Assembly: GCF_900156285.1 (NCBI RefSeq)
Contig: NZ_FTNC01000021.1
Coordinates: 1-48,052 of the forward strand
Reading direction: 5' to 3'
Length of the DNA stretch: 48,052 bases
Source of the DNA: Halanaerobium kushneri
GTDB lineage: Bacteria; Bacillota; Halanaerobiia; Halanaerobiales; Halanaerobiaceae
Positions 32,086 to 41,417 of the stretch are shown here, piece after piece; the stretch's first letter is position 1, and each line of letters begins with the position of its first letter. The notes beneath the pieces are model-generated. The model saw nothing but the letters and a program-made list of their open reading frames with translations. It searched no databases and was not told where the DNA came from. Both the position numbers and the translations under genes were made by a program.

Positions 32086-32670
32086 ATGAAAATTATGACC
32101 TATGGTAAAAACATTGATGTTACCCCGGCTCTAAAGAAGCACGCAGAGGAGAAGGTAGAGAAGCTGGAGAAGTATTTCAATGGAGAACCGATGGAAGTTC
32201 AGATCTCCATGGAAGTAGAAAAAGAAAGACATATTGTCGAAGTTACAGCCTTTGTTAAGGGTCTTATCCTTAGAGGTGAGGAAGCTTCCGGTGATATGTA
32301 TGCTTCTATCGATGGTGTAATGGATAAACTTGAACGCCAGGTTAGAAAATATAAAACTAAGATTCACGATAGATACATTGAGAAGAAACAGGAATACAAA
32401 GAAGAATATAAGGAGAAGCGCAAAGAACAGGTCTTAAATCATCAGTTAGGTAATGAGGAAGAAAATATTGATACTGATGTATTTGAGCCGCAGGTTGTGA
32501 GGACCAAGCGTTTTCCAATGAAGCCGATGAATGTAGAAGAGGCCTGTATGCAGATGGACCTCTTAGATCATGACTTCTTTGTTTTCCATAATGCTGATAC
32601 AGAAGAAACCAATGTGGTTTATAAGCGAAACGATGGAAATTATGGCTTGATTGAGCCGACATTTGGTTAA
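32086..32670 (+). CDS. hpf: ribosome hibernation promoting factor, long form
   Basis: Long HPF dimerises 70S ribosomes into inactive 100S particles in slow growth. The 194 residues comprise the N-terminal RaiA-type domain (about 1-100, MKIMTYGKNIDVTPALKKHA) , a charged linker rich in Lys and Glu, and the C-terminal dimerisation domain (about 135-194, RTKRFPMKPMNVEEACMQM). ATG 32086 follows AGAGGAG; the ATG at 32068 precedes that site and was rejected. In B. subtilis the homologue (yvyD) is under sigma-B and sigma-H, in line with the promoter seen here. Confidence 0.95.
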   Translation: MKIMTYGKNIDVTPALKKHAEEKVEKLEKYFNGEPMEVQISMEVEKERHIVEVTAFVKGLILRGEEASGDMYASIDGVMDKLERQVRKYKTKIHDRYIEKKQEYKEEYKEKRKEQVLNHQLGNEEENIDTDVFEPQVVRTKRFPMKPMNVEEACMQMDLLDHDFFVFHNADTEETNVVYKRNDGNYGLIEPTFG

Positions 32671-32703
32671 GATAATAATAGTATTAGATAAGATTGAATT
32701 AAG

Positions 32704-32732
32704 AGGGATGCCCTGGCGGGCTCCCTTTTTTT
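32704..32732 (+). terminator. intrinsic terminator after hpf
   Basis: AGGGATGCCC pairs with GGGCTCCCT (one bulged T), then a run of eight T. Confidence 0.85.
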
Positions 32733-32818
32733 ATACCATTATGAGAAATCATTCACTATAAATAAGAAAATAGATCTTTTGGTACCGGGAATTAACCAAT
32801 AATCTAATCTGCCTTTAA

Positions 32819-32847
32819 TTGTGTTTTAGGGTTTAAGATGATATAAT
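32819..32847 (+). promoter_or_regulatory. upstream promoter of secA
   Basis: TTGTGT (32819-32824), a 17-base spacer, TATAAT (32842-32847). Confidence 0.6.
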
Positions 32848-32879
32848 TACTTTGATTGAGATAGCAGGAATGCATTAGA

Positions 32880-32930
32880 TTTACAAATGGAATTATATTA
32901 TTATAATACGATTGAAAATTTTTTAATCGT
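32880..32930 (+). promoter_or_regulatory. proximal promoter of secA with a hairpin at the transcript start
   Basis: TTTACA (32880-32885), 16 bases, TATAAT (32902-32907). Directly after it ACGATT (32908-32913) and AATCGT (32925-32930) form a stem around an A/T-rich centre, at or near the 5' end of the transcript. Confidence 0.6.
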
Positions 32931-32951
32931 CAAATTTAGGGAGGAAGATAA

Positions 32952-35519
32952 ATGTTTGAGTTCCTCAAGAACTTATTTAAAGATCCAAACGAAAAAGAAC
33001 TGGAAAAATTGGAACCGATTGTAGAAAAAATTAATGCTCTTGAACCTGAAATGCAGGCATTGAGCGATCAGAATTTAAAGGCGAAGACTGCAGAGTTTAA
33101 AAATAGATATCAGGAGGGAGAAAGTCTGGATGAGCTTTTACCGGAGGCTTTTGCTGTTGTAAGAGAAGCTTCTCAGAGAGCAACCGAAGCTGGTTTTCGT
33201 CACTATGATGTTCAGCTGATTGGAGGAATTGTTCTTCATCAGGGAAAAATAGCAGAGATGAAGACCGGGGAAGGAAAAACGCTGGCTGCAACTCTACCTG
33301 TTTATCTTAATGCTCTGAGTGGACAGGGGGTACATGTAGTAACAGTTAATGACTATCTGGCCGAAAGAGATAGTGAGTGGATGGGCCAGATTTATCGCTT
33401 TTTAGGGATGTCTGTGGGAGTAATTTTAAGTGGAATGTCTCCTGCTGAGAGGAGAGAAGCTTATAACTGTGATATTACTTATGGTACCAACAATGAGTTT
33501 GGCTTTGATTATCTAAGGGATAATATGGCCTATAAGGAAGAGGACCTGGTTCAGCGAGAGCATCATTATGCAATTTTAGATGAGGTCGACAGTATACTAA
33601 TTGATGAAGCCCGGACACCGCTTATTATTTCGGGGCCGGTTCAGGAAAAAAGTTCGGATTACCGTAAATTTAATCGAGTTATTCCAGCTTTAAAACGTGA
33701 GGAAGACTTTGAAATAGATGAGAAAAACAAACTGGTAACTCTGACTGAATCAGGGGTAAAAAAGGCTGAAAGCAAGTTAAATGTGGACAACCTTTACTCA
33801 GAAGAAAATTTCAAACTCAATCATCAATTAAATCAGGCCTTAAAAGCTCATACTTTAATGAAAAAGGATAGAGACTATATAGTTAAAGATGGTGCCGTAA
33901 AAATTGTGGACGAATTTACCGGTCGAGTAATGGAAGGCCGACGCTACAGTGAAGGGCTGCATCAGGCTATTGAGGCTAAAGAAGGAGTAGAGGTCCAGAA
34001 AGGAAGTCAGACCTTTGCCAAAATTACTTTGCAAAACTTTTTTAGAATGTATAATAAACTGGCTGGAATGACAGGTACTGCTGAGACTGAAGAGGAAGAA
34101 TTTATAAAAATTTATGATATGCCCGTAGTAGTTGTGCCTACAAATGAGCCGATGATCAGAGATGATATGCCGGATTTAGTTTTTACCAATAAAGAGGCCA
34201 AGTATAAGGCAGTTATTAATGAAATTAAAGATTTATATAAGACCGGTCAGCCGGTGCTGGTTGGTACAGCAGATATTGAAAATTCGGAGATGTTAAGCCG
34301 CCAGTTAAAAAGAGAAAATGTACCGCATGAGGTTTTAAATGCAAAAAACCATGAACGAGAAGCAGATATAATTAAAGATGCCGGACAGAAAAAAAGTGTA
34401 ACAATTGCAACCAATATGGCCGGTCGTGGTACAGATATTGTTTTAGGAGAAGGTGTCAAAGAGCTTGGTGGTCTGCATGTGCTGGGTACAGAACGCCATG
34501 AGAGCCGTCGGATAGACAATCAGCTTCGCGGCCGTTCTGGACGTCAGGGAGATCCAGGTTCTTCCCAATTTTATGTTTCACTGGAAGATGATCTTTTAAG
34601 GCTTTTTGGTTCTGATAAGATCAACGGTATTCTCGATAAATTGGGTGTTGATGAGGACCAGCCAGTTGAACACAAAATGATTTCTAACTCAATTGAGCGT
34701 GCCCAACAGAAAGTGGAGAGCCGCAATTTTGATATCAGAAAAGCAATTCTGGAATATGATGATATCTTAAATAAGCAGCGGGAGGTTATTTACGATCAGC
34801 GCCGTACGCTTTTAACTACAGCCGAATTGGAAGAAAAAATAGCTGGAATGATGGAACAGCTTTTGGATGATGTAATCGAGATGTTTATGTCTGAAGATCT
34901 CCATCCAGATGAGTGGGATTTAGCTGGAATGTTTGAATATCTGCATGGAATTGGACTGGCCAGTGAGCTAGAAGCAGCAGATTTAGACAGTCTGGAGAGA
35001 AATGAAATTAAAGAGAAAATAACTTTAAGTTCGCTGGGAGCTTATCAGCAGAAACGAGAAAAAATAGACTCAGAGAGATTTAATAAAATAATTAAATTTT
35101 TAGCTTTAAGAGTAATTGACCGCAAGTGGATGACTCACCTGGATAATATGGATGAGCTTCGCCAGGGAATAGGTTTAAGAGCTTATGGTCAGAAAGACCC
35201 TCTAACAGAATATAAATTCGAATCCTTTGATATGTTTAATGAGCTAACTGCTTCTATCCGGGAAGATATAGTTGAGACTGCCTTTAAAGTTGAAGTTGAA
35301 GAAAGAGAAAATATTCCGAGACAGGAAATTAATCAGCGTCAGTTAAACTATTCTTCACCTCAGTCAGCTTTAGAGGGAAAATCAAAGGGAAATGATAGAT
35401 CAACAGCTGGTGATGGCAGTGTTGGTCAGGCAACTGTTGTAAAAGAAGAAGAACCAGGCCGTAATGATCCCTGCCCCTGTGGTAGTGGTAAAAAATATAA
35501 AAAATGTTGTGGGAGATGA
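32952..35519 (+). CDS. secA: protein translocase ATPase SecA
   Basis: SecA drives preproteins through SecYEG. The 855 residues show Walker [12 protein letters not shown], the DEVDS box, the preprotein cross-linking domain, helicase motifs [12 protein letters not shown] and [13 protein letters not shown], and a C-terminal SEC-C zinc tail ([19 protein letters not shown]). Length is usual for Firmicutes. It has two candidate promoters, and prfB follows within six bases. The many exported and outer membrane proteins encoded in the window depend on it. Confidence 0.97.
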   Translation: MFEFLKNLFKDPNEKELEKLEPIVEKINALEPEMQALSDQNLKAKTAEFKNRYQEGESLDELLPEAFAVVREASQRATEAGFRHYDVQLIGGIVLHQGKIAEMKTGEGKTLAATLPVYLNALSGQGVHVVTVNDYLAERDSEWMGQIYRFLGMSVGVILSGMSPAERREAYNCDITYGTNNEFGFDYLRDNMAYKEEDLVQREHHYAILDEVDSILIDEARTPLIISGPVQEKSSDYRKFNRVIPALKREEDFEIDEKNKLVTLTESGVKKAESKLNVDNLYSEENFKLNHQLNQALKAHTLMKKDRDYIVKDGAVKIVDEFTGRVMEGRRYSEGLHQAIEAKEGVEVQKGSQTFAKITLQNFFRMYNKLAGMTGTAETEEEEFIKIYDMPVVVVPTNEPMIRDDMPDLVFTNKEAKYKAVINEIKDLYKTGQPVLVGTADIENSEMLSRQLKRENVPHEVLNAKNHEREADIIKDAGQKKSVTIATNMAGRGTDIVLGEGVKELGGLHVLGTERHESRRIDNQLRGRSGRQGDPGSSQFYVSLEDDLLRLFGSDKINGILDKLGVDEDQPVEHKMISNSIERAQQKVESRNFDIRKAILEYDDILNKQREVIYDQRRTLLTTAELEEKIAGMMEQLLDDVIEMFMSEDLHPDEWDLAGMFEYLHGIGLASELEAADLDSLERNEIKEKITLSSLGAYQQKREKIDSERFNKIIKFLALRVIDRKWMTHLDNMDELRQGIGLRAYGQKDPLTEYKFESFDMFNELTASIREDIVETAFKVEVEERENIPRQEINQRQLNYSSPQSALEGKSKGNDRSTAGDGSVGQATVVKEEEPGRNDPCPCGSGKKYKKCCGR

Positions 35520-35524
35520 TTTAA

Positions 35525-36623
35525 ATGAACAATAGTTTTAAGGACAAATTTTCAGAATTAAAACAGAGATTTAAGGAATTGAGTGATTTACTTTGACCGG
35601 GAAAAATTACTGCAGGATAAAAAAGATATAGAATCTGAGATGTCAGCAGGTGGATTCTGGGATGATAAAGAAAACGCTCGTAAAAAATCGCAGAAACTGG
35701 ACTGGATTAAAAAACGTCTTAAAGTGATCAAGAGCCTGGAAGAAAAATTTGAAGAGGCTGAAGTTTATCTTGAACTTGCTGCTGAAGAAGACGAAAGTTT
35801 GGAGAGTGAACTTAAAGTAACTCTCACTGAACTGGAAAAGGAACTTGAAAAACTTGAGTTGAAACTGAGATTAAATGAGCCTTATGATGATCACAATGCT
35901 ATTTTATCTATTCATCCGGGTGCAGGTGGAACTGAATCTCAGGACTGGGCTCAGATGCTGCTTAGAATGTACAGCCGCTGGGCAGAAGCAAATGGTTATC
36001 AGCTTCAAACTCTAGATTTTAACCCGGGTGATGAAGCCGGAATTAAGAGTGTGACGCTGATGATTGAAGGAGATTATGCATTTGGTTATTTAAAGGGTGA
36101 ACGAGGAGTACATCGTCTGGTCAGAATTTCTCCTTTTGATTCCTCTGGCCGCAGGCATACTTCTTTTGCTTCGGTTGATGTAATGCCGGAGATTGATGAT
36201 GATATTGAGGTTGATATTGACGAAAGTGATTTGAAGATTGATACTTATCGGGCCAGTGGAGCTGGCGGGCAGCATGTCAATAAAACTGATTCTGCTGTAA
36301 GAATTACCCATCAGCCTACAGGTGTGGTAGTCCAGTGCCAGAACGAAAGATCACAGCATAAAAACAAGGAAACAGCAATGAAGATTTTAACTGCCAAACT
36401 GCTGGAATTAAAAGAAGAGGCTCAGGCAGAAAAAATTGATGAATTAAGTGGTGAACATAAGGAGATTGCCTGGGGAAGCCAGATCAGATCCTATGTTTTT
36501 CATCCTTATAACATGATTAAAGATCACCGAACTGATTTTGAAGAAGGTAATGTAGACAAAGTAATGGACGGTTATCTTGATGAATTTATAGAGGCTTATT
36601 TAAAATATCAGAGCGCTCAATAA
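35525..36623 (+). CDS. prfB: peptide chain release factor 2, with programmed +1 frameshift
   Basis: RF2 ends translation at UGA and UAA. Translation begins at ATG 35525 after GGGAGATGA, runs 23 codons to CTT TGA at 35591-35596, shifts +1, and continues from GAC 35595, giving 365 residues, the same length as E. coli RF2. The stop-recognition motif SPF (RISPFDSSG) and the catalytic GGQ (GAGGQHVNK) are present. CTTTGAC at 35591-35597 is the classical slip site by which low RF2 raises its own synthesis. The stimulatory internal Shine-Dalgarno is weak here (GAGTGA just ahead, AAGGA farther). Annotating only from GTG 35583 would lose the first 20 residues. Confidence 0.95.
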
Positions 36624-36713
36624 ATTTTAGAACAATAAAAGCTGTGGGAATAAATAGGAGCTCCTTTTTATGAGTTCTTTAATTAATTATTTTAGAGGAA
36701 AAGGTGAATTTTG

Positions 36714-38666
36714 TTGAAAAAAATATTGATTGGGGTTATTTTAATAACTTTTATTGCAGCTGCCTGGACACTGACTGCAAGAATTAACAAAGTCGATCAA
36801 AATCCAGGTATAGAAGTAATAATGGATGGAGAAGCTTATACAGAATTAAAGTCTCTGGAACCAGAACTTGATCTTCAGCAGTTAAAAGAAAGTGGGGTTA
36901 CAGGTCTGGCGATTTATCAACAGAGGCTGGAAGACTTTGTTGAGAGAGGGGCTTTAAAAAGAATTGAAGCACTGGATATTATTCTGGGTGGTGAGCAATT
37001 AAAAGCTGAACTGGCCGCCGGCCGGATTGAAATTTCAGAACTTGAAAATTCAGCTCTTTTTGCTGTTTTTAGTGACTCACTGTGGCAGCAGATCAATAAA
37101 CTGGCACCAGAATTAAAGGCAGATTATGCAGCCAGGACTATTAAAACTGGTACTTACAATTTCCTTTATTTTCCCAGCTGGCACAAGAATCTCGAAGATA
37201 TTAATCTTGGTTATAACGAAAGCCAGTTTAAGGAGGCAAAAGCAAATGATTTAAAAATTGCTTTTAGAAGTAATAATAAATTAAATGCGCTATCTGCCCT
37301 GAAAAATAACCTTGAGTTATTAAAAGCAGATTATTTGATTTTTGATGGAGAAGAGGTTACCGGTTATCCTGACAGGCTTGATCAAACGGCTGCTTTAATG
37401 CAGGAGCACAATCTGATTTTTGGTAATGTTGAAGCTTTTATTGCTGCTCAGGCTGGAGCTGAAAAACTGGCTAAGTTAAATGATTTTCAGCTGCTGCGGA
37501 CTCATAGTATGCAGCAGGAAGAAGTTGAAAAGGCAGATAATCAGGAAATTATAAATCGTTATTTGCTTTCAGTCAGAGAAAGAAATGTAAAGATTCTTTA
37601 TCACAAACCTTATCTTAAAGGTGATCAACTGAAAGAAAAAAACCTGACACTACTTGGAGAGTTGACTTCCAGCCTCAAAAAAGAAGGTTATCTACCGGGG
37701 AGTGCAGAAACAGCCCCTTATTTTAGTAATTCAGGCTGGGATGTACTGTTGATATTGCTTGGAGTAACGGCTGCCGGAATTTTGCTCCTCAATTATTTTA
37801 CTGCTTTTAAATACGAAAAACTAATGATTCTCCTGCTGCCGACAGCTGCTGTTGCTGGATTTCTATTCTTAAGTTCAGGTAGGGAAATTTTATTGCGCCA
37901 AATAACTGCACTGGGTTCGGCTGTGATTTTTCCTTCGCTGGCAGTGATCGTTTTTCTGCTGGAAAAAAAGCAGGGAGGAGAAAATCTGGAAGGTGGTTTA
38001 AAACTGGCCTTTCTATTCTTTAATTTTACTGCTGCTGTTTTGACAGCACTGGTTGGAGGAATATTAGTTAGCGCTGTTTTAAATAGCAGTGAATTTATCT
38101 TTAAAATCAATGATTTTAGAGGTGTAAAAGTTGCTTTTTTAATGCCTCTGATTATAATATCACTTTATTATCTTTTCCAGCCTGGCTCAAAGGATTTACG
38201 GCATAAAATACCTCAGCTTCTGGAAAGTGTAATTAAAGTTAAACATATCATTCTGGCAGGAGGTCTGGCTTTAATTGCAGTTATTTACATTGGTAGAACA
38301 GGTAATTTTCCTCTGCTGCCTGTGCCAGCCTGGGAATTAACTATTCGCAGTCTGCTGGAGAAAATTCTTTATGTGAGACCTCGTTTTAAAGAGTTTTTAA
38401 TAGGTCATCCTTTATTTATTTTCTCACTGTATTTGAGTGTTCAAAAAAGAAAAGAGCTTTATTTTTATCCGCTGTTAATGCTGGCTTCAGTAGGTGTTAT
38501 AACTATAGTCAATACTTTTTCACACCTGCATACACCAGTGCTGATCTCACTGCTTAGAACTTTTCATGCTTACTGGTTGAGTTTTGCAGTTGCTGCAGTT
38601 TTTATTCTTATCTATAAGTTCTTTACTAACTTATATAAAAAATACTATCTGGTTGGGGTTAAATAA
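36714..38666 (+). CDS. DUF5693 family membrane protein
   Basis: A 650-residue protein of unknown function, like DUF5693 proteins usually found beside csaB. One N-terminal hydrophobic helix (about 3-22) precedes an outside domain (about 25-340; GVTGLAIYQQRLEDFVERG and FGNVEAFIAAQAG resemble a TIM-barrel-like fold), then eight or so membrane helices to the end. TTG 36714 is seven bases after AAGGTG; TTG 36711 is also possible. Its stop overlaps the csaB start (TAATG), so it probably acts with CsaB in making or exporting the wall polymer; this is inferred from context. Confidence 0.75.
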   Translation: MKKILIGVILITFIAAAWTLTARINKVDQNPGIEVIMDGEAYTELKSLEPELDLQQLKESGVTGLAIYQQRLEDFVERGALKRIEALDIILGGEQLKAELAAGRIEISELENSALFAVFSDSLWQQINKLAPELKADYAARTIKTGTYNFLYFPSWHKNLEDINLGYNESQFKEAKANDLKIAFRSNNKLNALSALKNNLELLKADYLIFDGEEVTGYPDRLDQTAALMQEHNLIFGNVEAFIAAQAGAEKLAKLNDFQLLRTHSMQQEEVEKADNQEIINRYLLSVRERNVKILYHKPYLKGDQLKEKNLTLLGELTSSLKKEGYLPGSAETAPYFSNSGWDVLLILLGVTAAGILLLNYFTAFKYEKLMILLLPTAAVAGFLFLSSGREILLRQITALGSAVIFPSLAVIVFLLEKKQGGENLEGGLKLAFLFFNFTAAVLTALVGGILVSAVLNSSEFIFKINDFRGVKVAFLMPLIIISLYYLFQPGSKDLRHKIPQLLESVIKVKHIILAGGLALIAVIYIGRTGNFPLLPVPAWELTIRSLLEKILYVRPRFKEFLIGHPLFIFSLYLSVQKRKELYFYPLLMLASVGVITIVNTFSHLHTPVLISLLRTFHAYWLSFAVAAVFILIYKFFTNLYKKYYLVGVK

Positions 38667-39736
38667 TGAAGAAAATTGTGATTTCGGGCTATTATGGTTT
38701 TAATAATCTTGGTGATGAAGCTGTACTGGCTGGAATAACTTCACTTTTAAAAGCAAAAAACGAAGAGCTGAAAATTACTGTTCTTTCAGCAGAACCTGCA
38801 AAAACTTCTGAGCGGTACAAACTTAATGCTGTAAGTCGAAACTCGATTATCCAGATTCTGGCTGTTCTGGCTGAAGCGGATCTTTTTATTAGTGGTGGGG
38901 GCAGTCTGCTGCAGGATGTGACTGGGAATTTTTCGGTTCCTTATTATCTGGGGCTTTGCTGGCTGGCCAGAATCCAGGGAGTAAAAACAGTTTATTATGC
39001 TCAGGGTGCAGGTCCACTTGATAAAAAGTGGAGTCAGTATTTAACTGCTCTGACGTTAAATAGATTTGAACTGCTTGGCGTCAGGGATCAGACTTCTAAA
39101 AAGCTGCTGAGAGAGATTGGAGTTAAAAATGAGATTGAATTAACAGTTGACCCGGTATTTGCACTTTTTGATCCTATAAACAATCTGAGACAGCAGATTA
39201 AAGGACAAATCGAAGTTGGAATTTCGGTGCGCCCCTGGTCAGTTGATTATATATCTGAACTTGCTGATGCTTTAAATCAATTTGCCCGGGGGAAGAGGGT
39301 AAAATTTAATATTTTTCCAATGCACCAGGGTTCAGATGAAAAAATTTCACTTCAGCTTAAAAAGAAGCTGGAGGCTGAAACAGAAATTAAGGAGCTTTCT
39401 CCGATTCCGGAAAAAGCTTTAAAATCTTTTTCTCAGCTTGATTTATTTGTTGGAGTTCGTCTCCACAGTTTGATTTTTGCGCTTTTAAATCAGATTCCGG
39501 TGCTGGCTTTAAGTTATGACCCCAAAATTGAGGGACTAATGACGCAGCTAGATTACCTGCCATTAATGAAACTAGAAAACTTAGAGTCCACTCAGGCATT
39601 GGAGAAGCTGGAATCTATTTTTGCTGAACGTTACAGTCTGCGCAAAAAAATCAAAGAGTTTTTGAAGCTCAAAAAAGCAGAGGCAGAAGAATTTGCCGAA
39701 CTGGTTCTAAAGGAGGTTGACTCTTGCGAGAGCTGA
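38666..39736 (+). CDS. csaB: polysaccharide pyruvyl transferase CsaB
   Basis: CsaB adds ketal pyruvate to the secondary wall polymer that SLH domains bind. The 356 residues start with the family signature SGYYGFNNLGDEAVLAGI; other landmarks are SGGGSLLQDVTG, YYAQGAGPL and VGVRLHSLIFAL. It overlaps the DUF5693 gene by one base and the glycosyltransferase by 13. An SLH-domain porin is encoded 27 kb upstream, which gives it a plausible client. Confidence 0.92.
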   Translation: MKKIVISGYYGFNNLGDEAVLAGITSLLKAKNEELKITVLSAEPAKTSERYKLNAVSRNSIIQILAVLAEADLFISGGGSLLQDVTGNFSVPYYLGLCWLARIQGVKTVYYAQGAGPLDKKWSQYLTALTLNRFELLGVRDQTSKKLLREIGVKNEIELTVDPVFALFDPINNLRQQIKGQIEVGISVRPWSVDYISELADALNQFARGKRVKFNIFPMHQGSDEKISLQLKKKLEAETEIKELSPIPEKALKSFSQLDLFVGVRLHSLIFALLNQIPVLALSYDPKIEGLMTQLDYLPLMKLENLESTQALEKLESIFAERYSLRKKIKEFLKLKKAEAEEFAELVLKEVDSCES

Positions 39737-40464
39737 TTAAAATACTGGATATAAATATAGATAAGCTCAATATGCGGCAGGCAGTTGAGAGGGTAAAAGA
39801 ATTAACTTTTGATCACAGCAGCCCTTCTTTAGTAGTAACTCCAAATTCGGAGATGCTGGCCCTGGCCGTTGAAGATCAAAAGCTGGCCGAAATTTTAAAT
39901 TCAGCTGATCTGGCAACTGCCGATGGGATTGGGGTTGTTATTGCTTCCAAAATTTTAGGTGATCCTCTGGAAGAGAGAGTGGCCGGTTTTGATCTGATAA
40001 GTTTATTATTTAAAGAACTGGCTGAAGAGGATATTAACTTTTATTTTTTGGGTGGTAAGCCAGGAATTGTTGACCGGGCGACAGCAAATTTAAAAAGAGA
40101 TTTTCCTGATTTAAATATTAGCGGTTACCACCACGGCTATTTAAATCGAGAAAATCAGCAGCAGGTGATTGCAGAAATAAATGAAAAAAATGTCGATCTG
40201 CTGCTGGTCGGGATGGGTGTTCCTCTGCAGGAAAAATTTTTAGCTAATAATTTGGAGAATTTAAATATAGGAACTGCCATTACAGTTGGCGGCAGTTTTG
40301 ATGTGTTGGCCGGTGAGGTTGAAAGGGCTCCGCTCTGGATGCAGAAGGCTGCCCTGGAGTGGTTTTATCGATTGCTGCAGGAGCCATCTCGATTTGGAAG
40401 AATGCTGTCTCTGCCGCGATTTATTTATCTTGTAATTAAATCTAAATACTTTAAACTGGACTAA
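39724..40464 (+). CDS. WecG/TagA/CpsF-family glycosyltransferase
   Basis: A family 26 glycosyltransferase that, in TagA, adds N-acetylmannosamine to lipid-linked GlcNAc in wall polymer synthesis. Motifs: VTPNSEMLALA (with the family Asn), TADGIGVVIASKILG with the proposed catalytic Asp, FFLGGKPG-like YFLGGKPGI, and VGGSFDVLAGEVERAP. TTG start 39724 is seven bases after AAAGGAGG within csaB. The csaB-tagA pairing is a common arrangement for SLH-anchoring polymers. Confidence 0.9.
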   Translation: MRELIKILDINIDKLNMRQAVERVKELTFDHSSPSLVVTPNSEMLALAVEDQKLAEILNSADLATADGIGVVIASKILGDPLEERVAGFDLISLLFKELAEEDINFYFLGGKPGIVDRATANLKRDFPDLNISGYHHGYLNRENQQQVIAEINEKNVDLLLVGMGVPLQEKFLANNLENLNIGTAITVGGSFDVLAGEVERAPLWMQKAALEWFYRLLQEPSRFGRMLSLPRFIYLVIKSKYFKLD

Positions 40465-40517
40465 TTAAATAAAAAATAAATTTGCACAGGGAGCTAAGTA
40501 GAAGAGGGGGAGATAGT

Positions 40518-41360
40518 TTGAAAAAAAGAATTTTTATCGATTATCTTGGAATTACAGCCGGTTCATTTTTGATTGCACTGGCTTTAACAGTTTTTCTGGT
40601 TCCCAACAAAATTGCTGCCGGAGGGGTCAGTGGACTGGCAACTGTCATTTATTATCTGACGTCTTTTCCGATTGGTATAACCATGCTGGTTATTAATATC
40701 CCACTTTTTCTGGCTGGCATTAAGATTATGGGGATGAGTTTTGGGATTAGGACTATTTATGGGATTGTTTCGCTTTCTGTTTTTACTGATCTGCTGCAGC
40801 CTCATATGACGGCTCTGACTGATGATCTTTTGCTGGCTTCAATTTATGGTGGGGTAGTTGGAGGAGTAGGTCTGGGAATAGTTTTTAGATCTCGCGGTAC
40901 TACAGGAGGTACTGATCTAATAGCCTCACTGATCAATTATTTTACGGGGATTACAGTTGGAGAAGGACTTTTAATTGCAGATGGGGTTGTAGTTGCTCTG
41001 GCCGGAGTCTTTTTTAATCTTGAAGTTGCCCTCTATGCAGCTGTTACTATTTTTATTACTTCTCAAACTATTGATGTTGTGCAGGAGGGTTTAAACTTTA
41101 AAAAAGGTGTGTTGATTATCTCCGATAAAGCTGAAAAGATTAATCAGATGGTTGTTAATGATTTAAACAGAGGGATAACTGAATTTGAGGCTAAGGGTGG
41201 TTATACAGGTGATCGCAAGCGGGTTCTGCTCTGTATAATTTCACGTTCCGAGGTTTCAGAGCTAAAAAAGGCAGTGTCCGAAATTGATCAGGAAGCTTTT
41301 GTTATTATTAGTAATGTTCATGAAGTTCTGGGCGAAGGTTTTACTGAAATAGTTCATTAG
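40518..41360 (+). CDS. YitT family membrane protein
   Basis: A 280-residue YitT-type protein (DUF161 repeats plus C-terminal DUF2179). Five or six hydrophobic helices cover about 8-185, with FLVPNKIAAGGVSGLATV and FRSRGTTGGTDLIASLIN as family hallmarks, followed by a soluble alpha/beta domain (about 195-280, KGVLIISDKAEKI). TTG 40518 follows GGGGGAGAT at good spacing; an upstream ATG at 40482 gives an Arg-rich extension without a ribosome site and was rejected. Transport function is presumed but unproven. Confidence 0.88.
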   Translation: MKKRIFIDYLGITAGSFLIALALTVFLVPNKIAAGGVSGLATVIYYLTSFPIGITMLVINIPLFLAGIKIMGMSFGIRTIYGIVSLSVFTDLLQPHMTALTDDLLLASIYGGVVGGVGLGIVFRSRGTTGGTDLIASLINYFTGITVGEGLLIADGVVVALAGVFFNLEVALYAAVTIFITSQTIDVVQEGLNFKKGVLIISDKAEKINQMVVNDLNRGITEFEAKGGYTGDRKRVLLCIISRSEVSELKKAVSEIDQEAFVIISNVHEVLGEGFTEIVH

Positions 41361-41417
41361 CTGATTTAGTATATCATATTTTAATTTATTAATTTAAGAA
41401 AGCGGGTGGCGAATTTA

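Noticed and set aside
36650-36675. GGAGCTCCTTTTT as a terminator after prfB
   Set aside because: The palindrome has no room for a loop; only three or four pairs would remain.
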